A stretch of 64,000 bases of DNA from Cyanobium sp. CH-040 (GTDB lineage Bacteria; Cyanobacteriota; Cyanobacteriia; PCC-6307; Cyanobiaceae). The notes under the pieces are model-generated. The model did no database searches. It saw only the letters and a list, made by a program, of their open reading frames with translations, and was not told the origin of the DNA. Both the position numbers and the translations under genes were made by a program. Location of the stretch: the NCBI RefSeq assembly GCF_024346135.1, contig NZ_JAGQCJ010000009.1:62001-126000 (forward strand), in the 5' to 3' direction. Positions 1 through 8,985 of this stretch are shown one piece after another (the first letter of the stretch is position 1; every line of letters begins with the position of its first letter).

Positions 1-1
1 G

Positions 2-142
2 GGCGAGCTGGTGCCCCTGGTGATGCTGGGCCTGGGGCTGGGGTGGCTGCGGCTGCGCAGCGGGCGGCTCGGCCCCTGCGTGCTCATGCACGGCCTCTGG
101 AACGGTTTCACCTTCGCCAATCTGCTGTTGCTGGGGGTTTGA
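2..142 (+). CDS. CPBP-family intramembrane metalloprotease, C-terminal fragment
   Basis: Only the last 46 codons are in the window; the gene enters from the left edge. The fragment is a hydrophobic segment rich in Leu and Gly, followed by HGLWNGFTF and a short hydrophobic tail. A His followed closely by Trp-Asn in a late membrane segment is the last conserved motif of CPBP (Abi/CAAX-protease-like) membrane peptidases, where the His is thought to bind the metal. The TGA ends 37 bases before the possible GTG start of the next gene, so co-transcription is possible. The family call rests on one motif and topology, so a different polytopic membrane protein cannot be excluded. Confidence 0.6.
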   Translation, partial: GELVPLVMLGLGLGWLRLRSGRLGPCVLMHGLWNGFTFANLLLLGV

Positions 143-179
143 AGGCGCCGCTCACCAGCCTTGCTGCGGGACGGACAGG

Positions 180-698
180 GTGGTTCACTGGCGAAGCATT
201 CGGCTCCCTTCCGTGGTCGCCTCCAAAACAGCAGGGCGGGCCGCGCGGCGCCTCATCGGCCTCGAGACCAGCGACCGTCCCCGATTCCGCCTGGACACCG
301 CAGCCGCCCCGCTGCAGGTGATCAACGGATCCCTGTCGGGGCGTGCCGGGAGCCATCGCCGACCCTGGCTGCAGAGCCTCCACCGCACCGCAGACGGCAC
401 CCTGGCGGGCCTCGGGCTGTGCATGCTCGCCCTGAGCGGCCTCACCCTCCACTGGCAGAACGAGTGGGCGATGAGCTTCCGCAAACTGGAAGCGGCGCAG
501 GTGCTGGAGCACCGTCTGCAGGAGGCCTCCGCTCAGCTGGAACGGCACCACCTCGGCGTGGTGGGCCAACCCGGCCAGCTGGTGCCCACCAGCAGCGACA
601 AGCTGATCTTCGTGGCGCCGCCGCCGCGGCGATCCGGGCCTGCCCGGGCAGCGCTGGTGCCCGCACTGCGCTGGCGGGAGGCAGCGGCCGGCTACTGA
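180..698 (+). CDS. FtsL-like single-pass membrane protein upstream of ftsI
   Basis: A predicted protein of up to 172 residues with a basic N-terminal region, one hydrophobic segment at about 72-91, a charged helical stretch at about 95-124 with coiled-coil character (KLEAAQ, LEHRLQEASAQLERHH), and a variable tail. A short cytoplasmic arm, one membrane span and a periplasmic coiled coil is the plan of FtsL, which joins FtsB and FtsQ in the divisome. The gene lies 76 bases upstream of ftsI, the position of ftsL in many bacteria. The GTG at 180 is the longest start; conserved-looking sequence begins nearer residue 60, so the true start may be later. No residue is diagnostic; FtsL is inferred from topology and context. 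Confidence 0.5.
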   Translation: MVHWRSIRLPSVVASKTAGRAARRLIGLETSDRPRFRLDTAAAPLQVINGSLSGRAGSHRRPWLQSLHRTADGTLAGLGLCMLALSGLTLHWQNEWAMSFRKLEAAQVLEHRLQEASAQLERHHLGVVGQPGQLVPTSSDKLIFVAPPPRRSGPARAALVPALRWREAAAGY

Positions 699-774
699 GC
701 AGCCCAGGCCCCACCATGGGCCGCCGCTGCCCCATCCCACCCCATCCCTTCCCTCCGCTCCCCTGACCGGCTTC

Positions 775-2610
775 ATGGGCACGACCCCGCTGCAACGCTC
801 CCGCCGGCCGGTCGTGCAGCACCGCACGGGATCCGGCCGCGAGCAGCGGGTGGTGCCGCTCCAGCCCCCCAGCAACGGCAGGCTTCTGGCCGTCTACGGC
901 CTGCTCAGCCTCGGTCTGCTGGGCCTGGCGCTGCGCCTGGCCTGGCTGCAGGTCATCGACACCGGCAATCTCCAGGCCAAGGCGCGGGCGATCCAGACCC
1001 AATCCCAGCAGCCCCTCGGCAAACGCCGCACGATCGTGGATCGCAACGGCCGTCTGGTGGCGCTCGACGAGGAACGCTTCACGCTCTGGGCCCACCCCCG
1101 CTTCTTCAACTTCCCCGGCGACGATCCCCAGAAGCTGCGCAGCCGTGAGGAGGTGGCCGAGCGTCTGGCGGGGGTGCTCGCCCAGCCCGCCCAGGTGCTG
1201 CACGAGCGCATGGCAGGCCGCCCCAGTGGCGTGAAGATGGCCACCGAGATCGATCCGGAGACCGCCGAGCGGATCCGCCGTCTCGGCATCAGTGGCCTGG
1301 ACCTGGAGGCCTATCCCCAGAGGATCTACCCCCAGGGATCCCTGTTCGCCAACGTGGTGGGCTTTCTCAACCTCGAGCGCGTCCCTCAGGCTGGGTTGGA
1401 GCAGAGCCGCGACGGCGATCTGCAGCGCCAGGAGACCACCATCACCATGCGCCGCGGTGCCGACGGCACCCCCCTGCCGGAGGGGCTCAAGGCCGGCGCC
1501 CTCTACGGGGACGACCTGCGCCTCCAGCTCACCCTCGACGCCCGCCTGCAGCACGTGGCCCAGCAGGCCCTGGCCAGCCAGGTGGCGAAGTGGAAGGCCA
1601 AGCGCGCCGCCGCCCTGGTGATGGACGTGCGCAACGGCGAGATGCTCGCCCTGGCCTCCTACCCCACCTACGACCCCAACCAGTTCTGGAAATTCAACCC
1701 GGGCCTGTTCCGCGAATGGTCGGTGCAGGATCTCTACGAGCCCGGCTCCACCTTCAAGCCCATCAACCTGGCCATCGCCCTACAGGAGAAGGCGATCGAC
1801 CCCAAGGGCACGGTGAGTGACCCCGGCCAGCTGACGATCGGCGGCTGGCCGATCTTCAACGCCAACCGCCAGGGCAACGGCGTGATCGACTTCCCCACCG
1901 TGCTGGAGGTGTCCAGCAACGTGGGCATGGTCAATGCCATGGCCCAGGTGAAGCGCGAGCGCTTCTGGGAGTGGCTGAACAAGCTCGGCATCGACACCCG
2001 GCCGGACACCGATCTGCCGGGCGCGGTGGCGGGAGAGCTGAAGCCCCGCGGGGTGTTCACCGGCCACGCGATCGAGCCGGCGGTGGCGGCCTTCGGCCAG
2101 GGCTTCTCCCTCACCCCCCTGAAGCTGGCCCAGCTGCACGCCATGCTCGCCAACGGCGGCCGCCTGGTGAGTCCCCACATCACCCGCGGACTGCGCTCCG
2201 GTGACGCCCTCGCCCAGACGCCCGGCAACACCGGCCTCCAGGTGATGGACCCGGCAGTGACGCGCACGGTGCTGGGGTGGATGGAGCAGACGGTGGCGCG
2301 CAGCAAGAGCCTGGGGATCCATGTGCCGGGCTACCGCATCGGCGGCAAGACGGGCACGGCCCAGAAAGCCGACCGCGGCGTGTACATCCCCGGTGCCCTG
2401 ATCACCAGCTTCGTGGCGCTGCTGCCGATCGACGAACCCCGCTACGTGGTGCTGGTGGTGGTGGATGAACCCCAGGGCGGCAATGCCTACGGCTCCACCG
2501 TGGCCGCGCCCGTGGCCCGGCAGATCATCGATGGTCTGCTGGTGCTGGAGCAGATCCCTCCCTCCAAGCCCCTGCCGGCTGCGGCCAGGCCGGCGGCCCC
2601 GCAGGGCTGA
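775..2610 (+). CDS. ftsI: Peptidoglycan D,D-transpeptidase FtsI (class B PBP)
   Basis: This is the septal cell-wall transpeptidase, which cross-links peptidoglycan at the division site in the periplasm. The 611-residue protein has a cytoplasmic N-terminus, one membrane anchor at about 37-60, a PBP-dimer domain, and a transpeptidase domain with all three active-site motifs: STFK at 325-328 (Ser325 nucleophile), SSN at 380-382 and KTG at 525-527. Length and order of motifs are normal for class B penicillin-binding proteins. It follows the FtsL-like gene on the same strand and precedes tal by about 100 bases. The assignment to FtsI rather than an elongation PBP2 is supported by the ftsL-like neighbour and by the short C-terminal end after the KTG motif. 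Confidence 0.93.
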   Translation: MGTTPLQRSRRPVVQHRTGSGREQRVVPLQPPSNGRLLAVYGLLSLGLLGLALRLAWLQVIDTGNLQAKARAIQTQSQQPLGKRRTIVDRNGRLVALDEERFTLWAHPRFFNFPGDDPQKLRSREEVAERLAGVLAQPAQVLHERMAGRPSGVKMATEIDPETAERIRRLGISGLDLEAYPQRIYPQGSLFANVVGFLNLERVPQAGLEQSRDGDLQRQETTITMRRGADGTPLPEGLKAGALYGDDLRLQLTLDARLQHVAQQALASQVAKWKAKRAAALVMDVRNGEMLALASYPTYDPNQFWKFNPGLFREWSVQDLYEPGSTFKPINLAIALQEKAIDPKGTVSDPGQLTIGGWPIFNANRQGNGVIDFPTVLEVSSNVGMVNAMAQVKRERFWEWLNKLGIDTRPDTDLPGAVAGELKPRGVFTGHAIEPAVAAFGQGFSLTPLKLAQLHAMLANGGRLVSPHITRGLRSGDALAQTPGNTGLQVMDPAVTRTVLGWMEQTVARSKSLGIHVPGYRIGGKTGTAQKADRGVYIPGALITSFVALLPIDEPRYVVLVVVDEPQGGNAYGSTVAAPVARQIIDGLLVLEQIPPSKPLPAAARPAAPQG

Positions 2611-2711
2611 TCCCTGGCCGCTCTGTGGCCATTCGCGCAAGCACCGCTGCAGAAGGTGGGGCCCCGCGCCTGCACTGGCTAGCGTTCAGCCAACCGGCTT
2701 CCCTGCCAGCC

Positions 2712-3884
2712 ATGGCCAACCTGCTTGACCAACTCGCCGCCATGACCGTGGTGGTGGCCGACACCGGCGACATCGACGCGATCAAGCAGTTCACCCCCCG
2801 CGACGCCACCACCAACCCCTCGCTGATCCTGGCGGCGGCGCAGATCCCCACCTATCAGGAGCTGATCGACCGCTCCCTGCGGGAGTCCCGGGAGCTGATC
2901 GGCAGCGATGCCGGCGCCGACGCGGTGGTGCGTGAGGCCCTCGACGAGATCTGCGTGACCTTCGGCAAGGAGATCCTCAAGATCGTGCCCGGGCGCGTCT
3001 CCACCGAGGTGGACGCCCGCCTCAGCTACGACACCGAAGCCACCATCGCCAAGGCCCGGCGCATCATCGAGCTCTACGGCCAGGCGGGCATCGGCAGGGA
3101 GCGGGTGCTGATCAAGGTGGCCTCCACCTGGGAGGGGATCCGCGCCGCCGAGGAACTGGAGAAGGAGGGCATCCACTGCAACCTCACGCTGCTGTTCTCG
3201 TTCGCCCAGGCCGTGGCCGCTGCAGAGGCCGGCGTCACCCTGATCTCCCCCTTCGTGGGACGGATCCTGGACTGGTACAAGAAGAGCACCGGCCGTGAGC
3301 ACTACCCCGGAGCCGAGGATCCGGGGGTGGTCTCGGTGACCCAGATCTTCAATTACTACAAGACCTACGGCTACAAGACCGAGGTGATGGGGGCCAGCTT
3401 CCGCAACACCGAGGAGATCATCGAGCTGGCCGGCTGCGACCTCCTCACCATCTCACCGGCCCTGCTCAACGAACTGCGCAGCACCGACGGCGTGCTGGAG
3501 CGCAGGCTCAACCCCTTCGATCCGGCGCCCACCGAGGCCCAGATCCATCTCGACGAGGAGCGCTTCCGGGCCATGCTCGCCGCCGATCCGATGGCCACCG
3601 AGAAGCTCGACGAGGGCATCCGCGGCTTCTGCAAGGCGATCGAGACCCTCGAGGCCCAGCTGGCCCACCGGCTTGCGGAACTGGAGGGTGGCGCGGCCTT
3701 CGGCCACGCCGTGCACGAGATCTTCCTGCTCAACGACCTCGACGGCGACGGCTGCATCACCCGCGAGGAATGGCTGGGCAGCGACGCCGTGTTCGACGCC
3801 CTCGACACCGACAAGGACGGCCGGCTGGCCCCGGACGATGTGCGCGGCGGGCTGGGCGCAGCCCTGGCCGTCAGTGCCCCCTGA
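2712..3884 (+). CDS. tal: Transaldolase with C-terminal EF-hand pair
   Basis: Transaldolase moves a dihydroxyacetone unit between sugar phosphates (sedoheptulose-7-P and glyceraldehyde-3-P) in the cytosolic pentose phosphate pathway. The ATG at 2712 is chosen because [20 protein letters not shown] aligns with the start of TalB proteins; the open frame continues 29 codons further upstream. The Schiff-base lysine is K135 in VLIKVAST. The TalB core is about 330 residues and is followed by a tail with two EF-hand loops, [12 protein letters not shown] and [12 protein letters not shown], both with acidic ligands at the expected spacing. Similar EF-hand-tailed transaldolases of about 390 residues are known in cyanobacteria, so the tail is not an assembly artefact. 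Calcium control of activity is an inference. Confidence 0.93.
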   Translation: MANLLDQLAAMTVVVADTGDIDAIKQFTPRDATTNPSLILAAAQIPTYQELIDRSLRESRELIGSDAGADAVVREALDEICVTFGKEILKIVPGRVSTEVDARLSYDTEATIAKARRIIELYGQAGIGRERVLIKVASTWEGIRAAEELEKEGIHCNLTLLFSFAQAVAAAEAGVTLISPFVGRILDWYKKSTGREHYPGAEDPGVVSVTQIFNYYKTYGYKTEVMGASFRNTEEIIELAGCDLLTISPALLNELRSTDGVLERRLNPFDPAPTEAQIHLDEERFRAMLAADPMATEKLDEGIRGFCKAIETLEAQLAHRLAELEGGAAFGHAVHEIFLLNDLDGDGCITREEWLGSDAVFDALDTDKDGRLAPDDVRGGLGAALAVSAP

Positions 3885-3989
3885 AGCCCGGCAGGCGCGC
3901 CGGCGAAGGCTCTTAATCGCCTCTTGAACTGGGCGTGCGGCGGCTCGTCCACACTGGATCACCGGTCTGACTGATCCCTCTTGCCTGCT

Positions 3990-4367
3990 GTGAACGCTCT
4001 CGACACCATGCGCGCCCTCGCCAGCAGCGGTGAGGTGATCACCGTGGAACCGGGCGAGCTGATCTTCCGATCCGGCGAACCCGGCGACTGCATGTTCGGC
4101 CTGCTGGAGGGGGAGGTGCAGCTCAACTGGAACGGCGATGCGGGCCATGAGCAGATCCATGCGGGCGACGTCTTCGGGGCCGGAGCGCTGGTGACCAGCG
4201 AGCACCGGCGCTACGGAGATGCCAGGGCGATCACCCCCTGCCGGTTGCTGGTGATGAACCGCGAGAAGTTCCTGTTCGCGGTGCAGGAGTCACCGATGTT
4301 CGCCATCGAGCTGCTCGGCTCGATCGATCAGCGGCTGCGCAATCTCAAGGACTGCACCCGCCTTTGA
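3990..4367 (+). CDS. Stand-alone cyclic nucleotide-binding-domain protein
   Basis: A small protein (125 residues from the GTG at 3990, or 128 from a TTG at 3981) that consists almost entirely of a CRP/FNR-type beta-barrel sensor domain. Visible family features are the GEVITVEPGELIFRSGEPGD strand-turn, the GLLEGEV turn, and the phosphate-binding-cassette region GDVFGAGALV. The Arg that contacts cyclic phosphate in true cAMP binders is not clearly present, so ligand binding is uncertain. There is no helix-turn-helix after the barrel, only a short helix, so it is not a complete transcription factor. It faces the leftward flavoprotein gene with only 12 bases between the stops. The role is unknown. 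Confidence 0.75.
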   Translation: MNALDTMRALASSGEVITVEPGELIFRSGEPGDCMFGLLEGEVQLNWNGDAGHEQIHAGDVFGAGALVTSEHRRYGDARAITPCRLLVMNREKFLFAVQESPMFAIELLGSIDQRLRNLKDCTRL

Positions 4368-4379
4368 GGGCAGACCCCT

Positions 4380-5561
4380 TCAGCCGCGCTGAAACAGCAG
4401 CCTGCGGATCGCCCGCTGGGCAATGTCGCCATAGCCCATCTCGCCGGAGAGGATCTGGGCGATGCGCTGGGGGGCCGTGGGGCGCTTGATTCCCAGCTGG
4501 TAGCCCACCCGCGGCACCCGGTAGAACACGCTGGCGATGCGGCGCCCCCAGGCCATCGACTCCCCCCAGGCGCGGCGGATGCCATCGCTGTAGTGGCTGA
4601 GAGCCGCCGCGTCGCCGGACAGCCAGAGGTCCATGGCGGCGGCGGCGCGGCAGCCGCTGAGCAGGGCCGGCCGCAGTCCTTCGGCCAGGAAGGGATCGCA
4701 CAGGGAAGCGGCGTCGCCGGCCACCACCACCCCCTCGCCGTGCAGGGGATGGTGACCATCCCAGACGCGCAGCCGCGAGGTGGTGCGCTGACCCGCATCG
4801 ACGGCGAAGCCGAGGCTGGGCAGCAGCCGGGCCAGCACCGCGTCCGCTTCGGCGCGGGCGAGGGCGGGATCGACGGGACGGCCGATGAAGCTGCCCAGGC
4901 CGATGCTGTAGCCCCCCTGGCGCGGGAAGGCCCAGCAGAAGCCCTGGGGAACCAGCCCGAAGCCGAAATGGGCCGTGGCGGGATCAGCCACCTCCCCCTC
5001 CAGCTCCACCGACACGGTGGTGGCGAACCGGGGCCGCTGCGGCCCCAGCCCCAGGCCAGCCACCAGCCTCGACCCGGAGCCATCGGCGATCACCAGGCCC
5101 GGAGCCTCCAGCGATCCACCCCCGGGTAGGGCATCGGCGCCGGCGGCCAGGGTCAGCCGCCAGCGCTCGCCGTGGCGCTGCACCGCCTCCACGGCCGCGC
5201 CGCCGAGGAAGCGCGCCCCGGCGGCGGTGGCCTGCTCCAGCAGGAACGCATCGAGCCGGGAGCGGCGCACGATCCAGAACGGCGCTTCCCCGGGCAACTC
5301 GGCCACCACCGGATCGCCCAGATCCCAGGTGAAGCGCACCCGTTCGATCACGGCCTCCACCACGGGGGTGAGGTCGCAGGGAAACCAGGCCTGCACGGAG
5401 GCGGCCATGCCGCCGCCACAGGGTTTGGCGCGGGGAAAGCGGGCCTGATCGACCACCAGGACGCTGCGGCCGGCCCGGGCGAGGTGAAGGGCGGCCGCCG
5501 CACCGGCCGCTCCCGCACCGACGACGATCACATCCCAGGACTGGGGGCCTGAACCACTCAA
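4380..5561 (-). CDS. Geranylgeranyl reductase-family FAD-dependent oxidoreductase
   Basis: A 393-residue flavoprotein of the GGR/PHBH fold. The N-terminal Rossmann motif [12 protein letters not shown] at about 13-24 binds FAD, a PCGGG motif follows near residue 48 as in geranylgeranyl reductases, and the second FAD motif GDAASLCDP lies near residue 280. Family members saturate geranylgeranyl chains of chlorophyll or archaeal-type lipids, or act on unknown isoprenoids. The organism probably carries a separate chlP, so the substrate here is open. The gene probably starts at a TTG whose last bases overlap the frr stop (TTGA), suggesting translational coupling in a pyrH-frr-GGR operon. No earlier ATG or GTG in frame looks better. 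Confidence 0.8.
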   Translation of the reverse strand: MSGSGPQSWDVIVVGAGAAGAAAALHLARAGRSVLVVDQARFPRAKPCGGGMAASVQAWFPCDLTPVVEAVIERVRFTWDLGDPVVAELPGEAPFWIVRRSRLDAFLLEQATAAGARFLGGAAVEAVQRHGERWRLTLAAGADALPGGGSLEAPGLVIADGSGSRLVAGLGLGPQRPRFATTVSVELEGEVADPATAHFGFGLVPQGFCWAFPRQGGYSIGLGSFIGRPVDPALARAEADAVLARLLPSLGFAVDAGQRTTSRLRVWDGHHPLHGEGVVVAGDAASLCDPFLAEGLRPALLSGCRAAAAMDLWLSGDAAALSHYSDGIRRAWGESMAWGRRIASVFYRVPRVGYQLGIKRPTAPQRIAQILSGEMGYGDIAQRAIRRLLFQRG

Positions 5562-6097
5562 ACCTTGAGGATCTCGGCCTCCTTGTCGGCCAGGTGCTTC
5601 TCCAGTTCGGCGATGAAGCGGTCGGTGAGCTTCTGCACCTTCTCCTGCTCGTCGCGGCTCTGATCCTCCGAGAGCTCGCCGTCCTTTTCCTGCTTCTTGA
5701 TCCGGTCGATGCCGTCGCGGCGGTTGTTGCGCAGCGCCACCTTGCCCTCCTCGGCGTACTTGGCGGCGATCTTGCAGAGCTCCTTGCGGCGGTCCTCGGT
5801 GAGGGGCGGAATGTTGATGCGGATCACCTTGCCGTCGTTGTTGCAGGTGAGACCCAGATCACTCATGGCGATGGCCTTCTCGATCAGGCCGATGGCGCCG
5901 ATGTCGAAGGGCTGGATCTGGATGGTCTGGGAATCGGGCGTGGTGAGACTGGCCAGCGACTTGAGCGGCGTCTCGGCGCCGTAGTACTCCACGCTGATCT
6001 TGTCCAGCAGGGAGGTGTTGGCCCGACCGGTGCGGATGGTGTTGAAGTTGCGCAGGGCGGCGTCCACCGACTTGCGCATCGCGGCTTCCAGATCCAT
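5558..6097 (-). CDS. frr: Ribosome recycling factor
   Basis: RRF works with EF-G to split post-termination ribosomes. The ATG at 6097 gives 179 residues starting [18 protein letters not shown], the conserved beginning of the family. The open frame extends 32 codons upstream but that part overlaps pyrH and is not RRF-like. Hallmarks are [10 protein letters not shown], the [10 protein letters not shown] strand, [14 protein letters not shown], and [13 protein letters not shown] in the third helix. The gene lies 22 bases after pyrH, a gene order (pyrH-frr) conserved across bacteria, and overlaps the next gene by four bases. Confidence 0.96.
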   Translation of the reverse strand: MDLEAAMRKSVDAALRNFNTIRTGRANTSLLDKISVEYYGAETPLKSLASLTTPDSQTIQIQPFDIGAIGLIEKAIAMSDLGLTCNNDGKVIRINIPPLTEDRRKELCKIAAKYAEEGKVALRNNRRDGIDRIKKQEKDGELSEDQSRDEQEKVQKLTDRFIAELEKHLADKEAEILKV

Positions 6098-6119
6098 GGC
6101 GTTGGTATCAGGCTGGGGC

Positions 6120-6827
6120 TCAGGGGTGAATGCGGGTGCCGATCGGCTCACCGCGCACGGCCCGGCCGATGTTGCCGGGACCGAAGAGATCAAACACCAC
6201 GATGGGGATGGCGTTGTCCTTGCAGAGGGCGATGGCGGCGCCGTCCATCACCTCCAGTTCGCTGCTGAGCACCTCCAGGAAGGAGAGGGTCTCGTAGCGC
6301 CGGGCATCCGGGTAGCGGGCCGGGTCGCGGTCGTACACGCCGTCCACCTTGGTGGCCTTGAACACGACGTCGGCGTTGATCTCGGCGGCGCGCAGGGCAG
6401 CGGTGGTATCGGTGGTGAAGAAGGGGTTGCCGGTGCCGGCGGCGAAGATCACCACCCGTCCTTTTTCCATGTGGCGGATCGCCCGGCGGCGGATGTAGGG
6501 CTCGGCCACCTCCTGCATCGAGATGGCGCTCTGCACCCGGGTGGGCACGCCGGCCCGCTCCAGACCGTCCTGCAGGGTGATGGCATTCATCACCGTGGCC
6601 AGCATGCCCACGTAGTCGGCAGTGGCCCGGTCCATGCCGGCGGCGCTGCCCTTGAGGCCCCGGAAGATGTTGCCGCCGCCCACCACGATGGCCAGCTGGG
6701 TGCCGTCGGCCACGCAGGCGGCCACGTCGGCGGCGATCGACTGCACGATCGCTGGATCGATGCCATAGCCCTGCTCGCCCATCAGTGCCTCGCCACTGAG
6801 CTTGAGCAGCACGCGCCTGAAACCCAT
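6120..6827 (-). CDS. pyrH: UMP kinase
   Basis: PyrH phosphorylates UMP to UDP in the cytoplasm and is the bacterial hexameric type of the amino-acid-kinase fold. The 235-residue protein shows the family's [10 protein letters not shown] start, the [10 protein letters not shown] glycine loop, the [12 protein letters not shown] helix, and the [20 protein letters not shown] segment. Length is typical. The ATG at 6827 sits just before the LKLSGE strand, as usual. It heads the pyrH-frr unit; cobO lies upstream on the same strand with about 50 bases between. No degenerate motifs were seen. Confidence 0.97.
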   Translation of the reverse strand: MGFRRVLLKLSGEALMGEQGYGIDPAIVQSIAADVAACVADGTQLAIVVGGGNIFRGLKGSAAGMDRATADYVGMLATVMNAITLQDGLERAGVPTRVQSAISMQEVAEPYIRRRAIRHMEKGRVVIFAAGTGNPFFTTDTTAALRAAEINADVVFKATKVDGVYDRDPARYPDARRYETLSFLEVLSSELEVMDGAAIALCKDNAIPIVVFDLFGPGNIGRAVRGEPIGTRIHP

Positions 6828-6876
6828 CGCCCCCCGCCGATCTGCGGCACCGTAGCAATGGCCGCAGCGGGCGGCC

Positions 6877-7566
6877 TCAGAACTCGATGCCGCGCTGGGC
6901 CTTCACCCCCTGCTCCCGGAAGGGATGGCGCACCAGCTTCATCTCGGTCACCAGGTCGGCCCGCTCCAGCAGGGCCGGGGGGGCGCCGCGGCCGGTGAGC
7001 GCCACATGGGTGAGCTCGGGGCGCAGGGCCAGGCCCTCCAGCACCTGCTCCACCGCCAGGTAGCCGAGCTTCAGGGCCACGTTCACCTCATCGAGCACCA
7101 CCAGATGGCGGCCGGGATCGGCGAGGTAGGCGCAGGAGCGCTCCCAGGCGGCCTGCACCAGGGCGCGGTCCCGCTCCCGGTCCTGGGTGACCCAGGTGAA
7201 GCCCTCCCCCAGGGCATGCCAGGCCAGGGCGTCGCCGAACAGCTCCAGGGCCCTGGCCTCGCCCGGCTGCCAGCCGCCCTTGATGAACTGCACCACCGCC
7301 ACCCGCTCGCCGTGGCCGAGGCTGCGCAGCACCAGGCCGAGGGCGGCCGTGGTCTTGCCCTTGCCCTCGCCGGTGAACACGAGCACCAGCCCCTTTTCCT
7401 GGGACCGTTCACCCACGCGCTGCCGCTGCACCTCCTGGCGCCGGGCCATGCGGCGGCGGTAGGCCTCCCGATCGCGCTCGGGGGCCAGATCGCCCCCCGG
7501 TCCAAGTTCGGCGGCCTGCCGGTCAAGGTCCCTCTCCAGGGCTGGATCGAGCTGGCTGTGGGGCAT
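6877..7566 (-). CDS. cobO: Cob(I)yrinic acid a,c-diamide adenosyltransferase
   Basis: CobO/BtuR-type enzymes transfer the adenosyl group of ATP to the cobalt of corrinoids, a late step towards coenzyme B12-type cofactors. In the 229-residue protein the P-loop GEGKGKTT is at about 66-73 (the reversed-orientation nucleotide loop typical of this family), followed by [19 protein letters not shown] and the [16 protein letters not shown] Walker-B region. The C-terminus has the family's [19 protein letters not shown] pattern and ends with GIEF. An N-terminal charged extension of about 55 residues is usual in cyanobacteria. Other cobalamin genes are not adjacent, and no cobalamin riboswitch was seen upstream. 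Confidence 0.93.
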   Translation of the reverse strand: MPHSQLDPALERDLDRQAAELGPGGDLAPERDREAYRRRMARRQEVQRQRVGERSQEKGLVLVFTGEGKGKTTAALGLVLRSLGHGERVAVVQFIKGGWQPGEARALELFGDALAWHALGEGFTWVTQDRERDRALVQAAWERSCAYLADPGRHLVVLDEVNVALKLGYLAVEQVLEGLALRPELTHVALTGRGAPPALLERADLVTEMKLVRHPFREQGVKAQRGIEF

Positions 7567-7603
7567 GGCGGGCGGGCGTCACAGGATCGCCACTCTGGCG
7601 GCC

Positions 7604-8902
7604 TCAGGCCACCCGCTGGCCGGTCGGGCGCTGCCGGGCGAGGGCGGCGTCCACCGCCTGCTGCTGGTCGCGGCGGGTGATCCAGTGGTGGTAGGTGCGG
7701 GTGTGGATCGCCACCGAGTGACCCATCATCCGCGCCGCCACGGTGTCGGGGAGGCCGATGTGGATGGTGCGCACGGCCCAGGCGTGGCGCAGGTCGTAGG
7801 GGGTGATCGGCAGGCCGTAGCGGCGGAACTGCTCGGCCACCCGCCGGCCCACCTGCTGCAGGGTCGTGCGGCCCAGATCGGTGCACACCGGCGGCAGCAG
7901 GTCCGGCATCCCCCCCAGCGCCTCGAGGCCGAAGTGCTCCACCCACTCCGGCAGGAACGGCCACACCTGGTGCTCACCGGTCTTGGTGGCGGGCAGCACC
8001 CGGATCACCCGGTCGCCGCCGGGGGCCAGGGCCGAGAGGTCGCAGAAGAACACCTCGTGGTTGCGCAGGCCGTAGGTGGCCATCAGGCCGTAGACGAGCC
8101 GCCAGGCGCGGCTGGGAATCAGCTCCAGCAGCTGCAGGATCTGGCTGTCGCTGGGCAGCCGGCGGAAGCGGGCCACGTGCAGGCCGTAGCCGGCGGCCCG
8201 CTCGCCCCAGTCCGGCGGCAGGGGGATGCCGCCCTGCCGGGCCAGGGCCGCCAGGGCGATGCCGCACTGCTGGCGGCTGCTGCTGGCCGGCTCGTAGCTC
8301 TCCAGCACGCGCTCCAGCAGCTGGCTCAGCGCGGCAACCGGCAGGGGGTGTTGCGGTTCCCCCAGCTGCAGCAACCGGCGCAGGTAGGGCCGGTAGGCGG
8401 CGGTCCAGGTGGTGCGGCTGCCGGCGGGGTTGCGGCGCCGCTGGTGATCCTGGAAGAAGGCGCGCTCGAACTGTTCCACCAGGGCCGCGGGATCCAGGGC
8501 CGCCGGAGCGGCGCCGCCATCCGGGCAGCCATCCGGACTGGAGCCGGTGTCGGCGCCGGCGGCAGGGACGGGGGTGGCGGGCGATCGGCTCCAGCGGTCC
8601 CAGCTGAAGTGGTTCTGTTCCAGCTGCCGCAGCACCTCGCGCAGCTGCTCGCGGGCCTGCTCCAGGCCCGTGGCGGTGGCGGGCAGCCCGAGGCTGAGGC
8701 GCTGCACGCTGCGGCGCGGACCGCCCCGCCTGCAGGGCAGGGGGCCCCGCAGACCCAGCCTGGCGCCGCGCCGCTCGATCCGCAGGGCAATGCCGATCGC
8801 CGCCAGGCGGGCGTTGTGATCGGCCAGGGCGGCATCCAGTGCCTCCCCGGTGCCGGAAGCGGCGGGGCTGGGGGCCACGGCCTTCGGGGCAATGGTCGCC
8901 AT
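7604..8902 (-). CDS. Tyrosine recombinase (site-specific integrase family)
   Basis: A 432-residue protein whose C-terminal half is a tyrosine recombinase catalytic domain. Recognisable boxes are GLRNHEVFF (box I Arg), YDLRHAWA (Arg near 372), MMGHS (His near 395) and TYHHW with the nucleophile Tyr near 404. The His that usually opens the HxxR motif is Tyr (near 369), a substitution seen in other integrases. The N-terminal half is long and low in family signal, with a helical arm-binding-like region. No other phage genes, tRNA or attachment repeats flank it; it sits among housekeeping genes (cobO, hemH) with their usual GC content. It may be a domesticated recombinase; the DNA target is unknown. 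Confidence 0.85.
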   Translation of the reverse strand: MATIAPKAVAPSPAASGTGEALDAALADHNARLAAIGIALRIERRGARLGLRGPLPCRRGGPRRSVQRLSLGLPATATGLEQAREQLREVLRQLEQNHFSWDRWSRSPATPVPAAGADTGSSPDGCPDGGAAPAALDPAALVEQFERAFFQDHQRRRNPAGSRTTWTAAYRPYLRRLLQLGEPQHPLPVAALSQLLERVLESYEPASSSRQQCGIALAALARQGGIPLPPDWGERAAGYGLHVARFRRLPSDSQILQLLELIPSRAWRLVYGLMATYGLRNHEVFFCDLSALAPGGDRVIRVLPATKTGEHQVWPFLPEWVEHFGLEALGGMPDLLPPVCTDLGRTTLQQVGRRVAEQFRRYGLPITPYDLRHAWAVRTIHIGLPDTVAARMMGHSVAIHTRTYHHWITRRDQQQAVDAALARQRPTGQRVA

Positions 8903-8950
8903 GAACCTATCGATGCGCCGGCAGGGGCGCTAGGGGAGGGCGGCCAGCGT

Positions 8951-8956
8951 TACGCT
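8951..8956 (+). promoter_or_regulatory. Candidate -10 element of hemH
   Basis: TACGCT, 30 bases upstream of the hemH ATG, matches the TAnnnT form that recurs before many genes in this window. No clear -35 was found. Inference from position and recurrence only. Confidence 0.35.
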
Positions 8957-8985
8957 CACCGCGGTGCGCCAGATGGAACGAAGGC

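Noticed and set aside
108-875. Long antisense ORF opposite the FtsL-like gene and ftsI start
   Set aside because: Composition is Gly/Arg/Trp-rich with no domain; it is the usual GC-bias shadow. The + strand frame has a real membrane span and coiled coil.
7600-8985. Genomic island around the tyrosine recombinase
   Set aside because: No direct repeats, tRNA end, phage genes or composition shift were found on either side.
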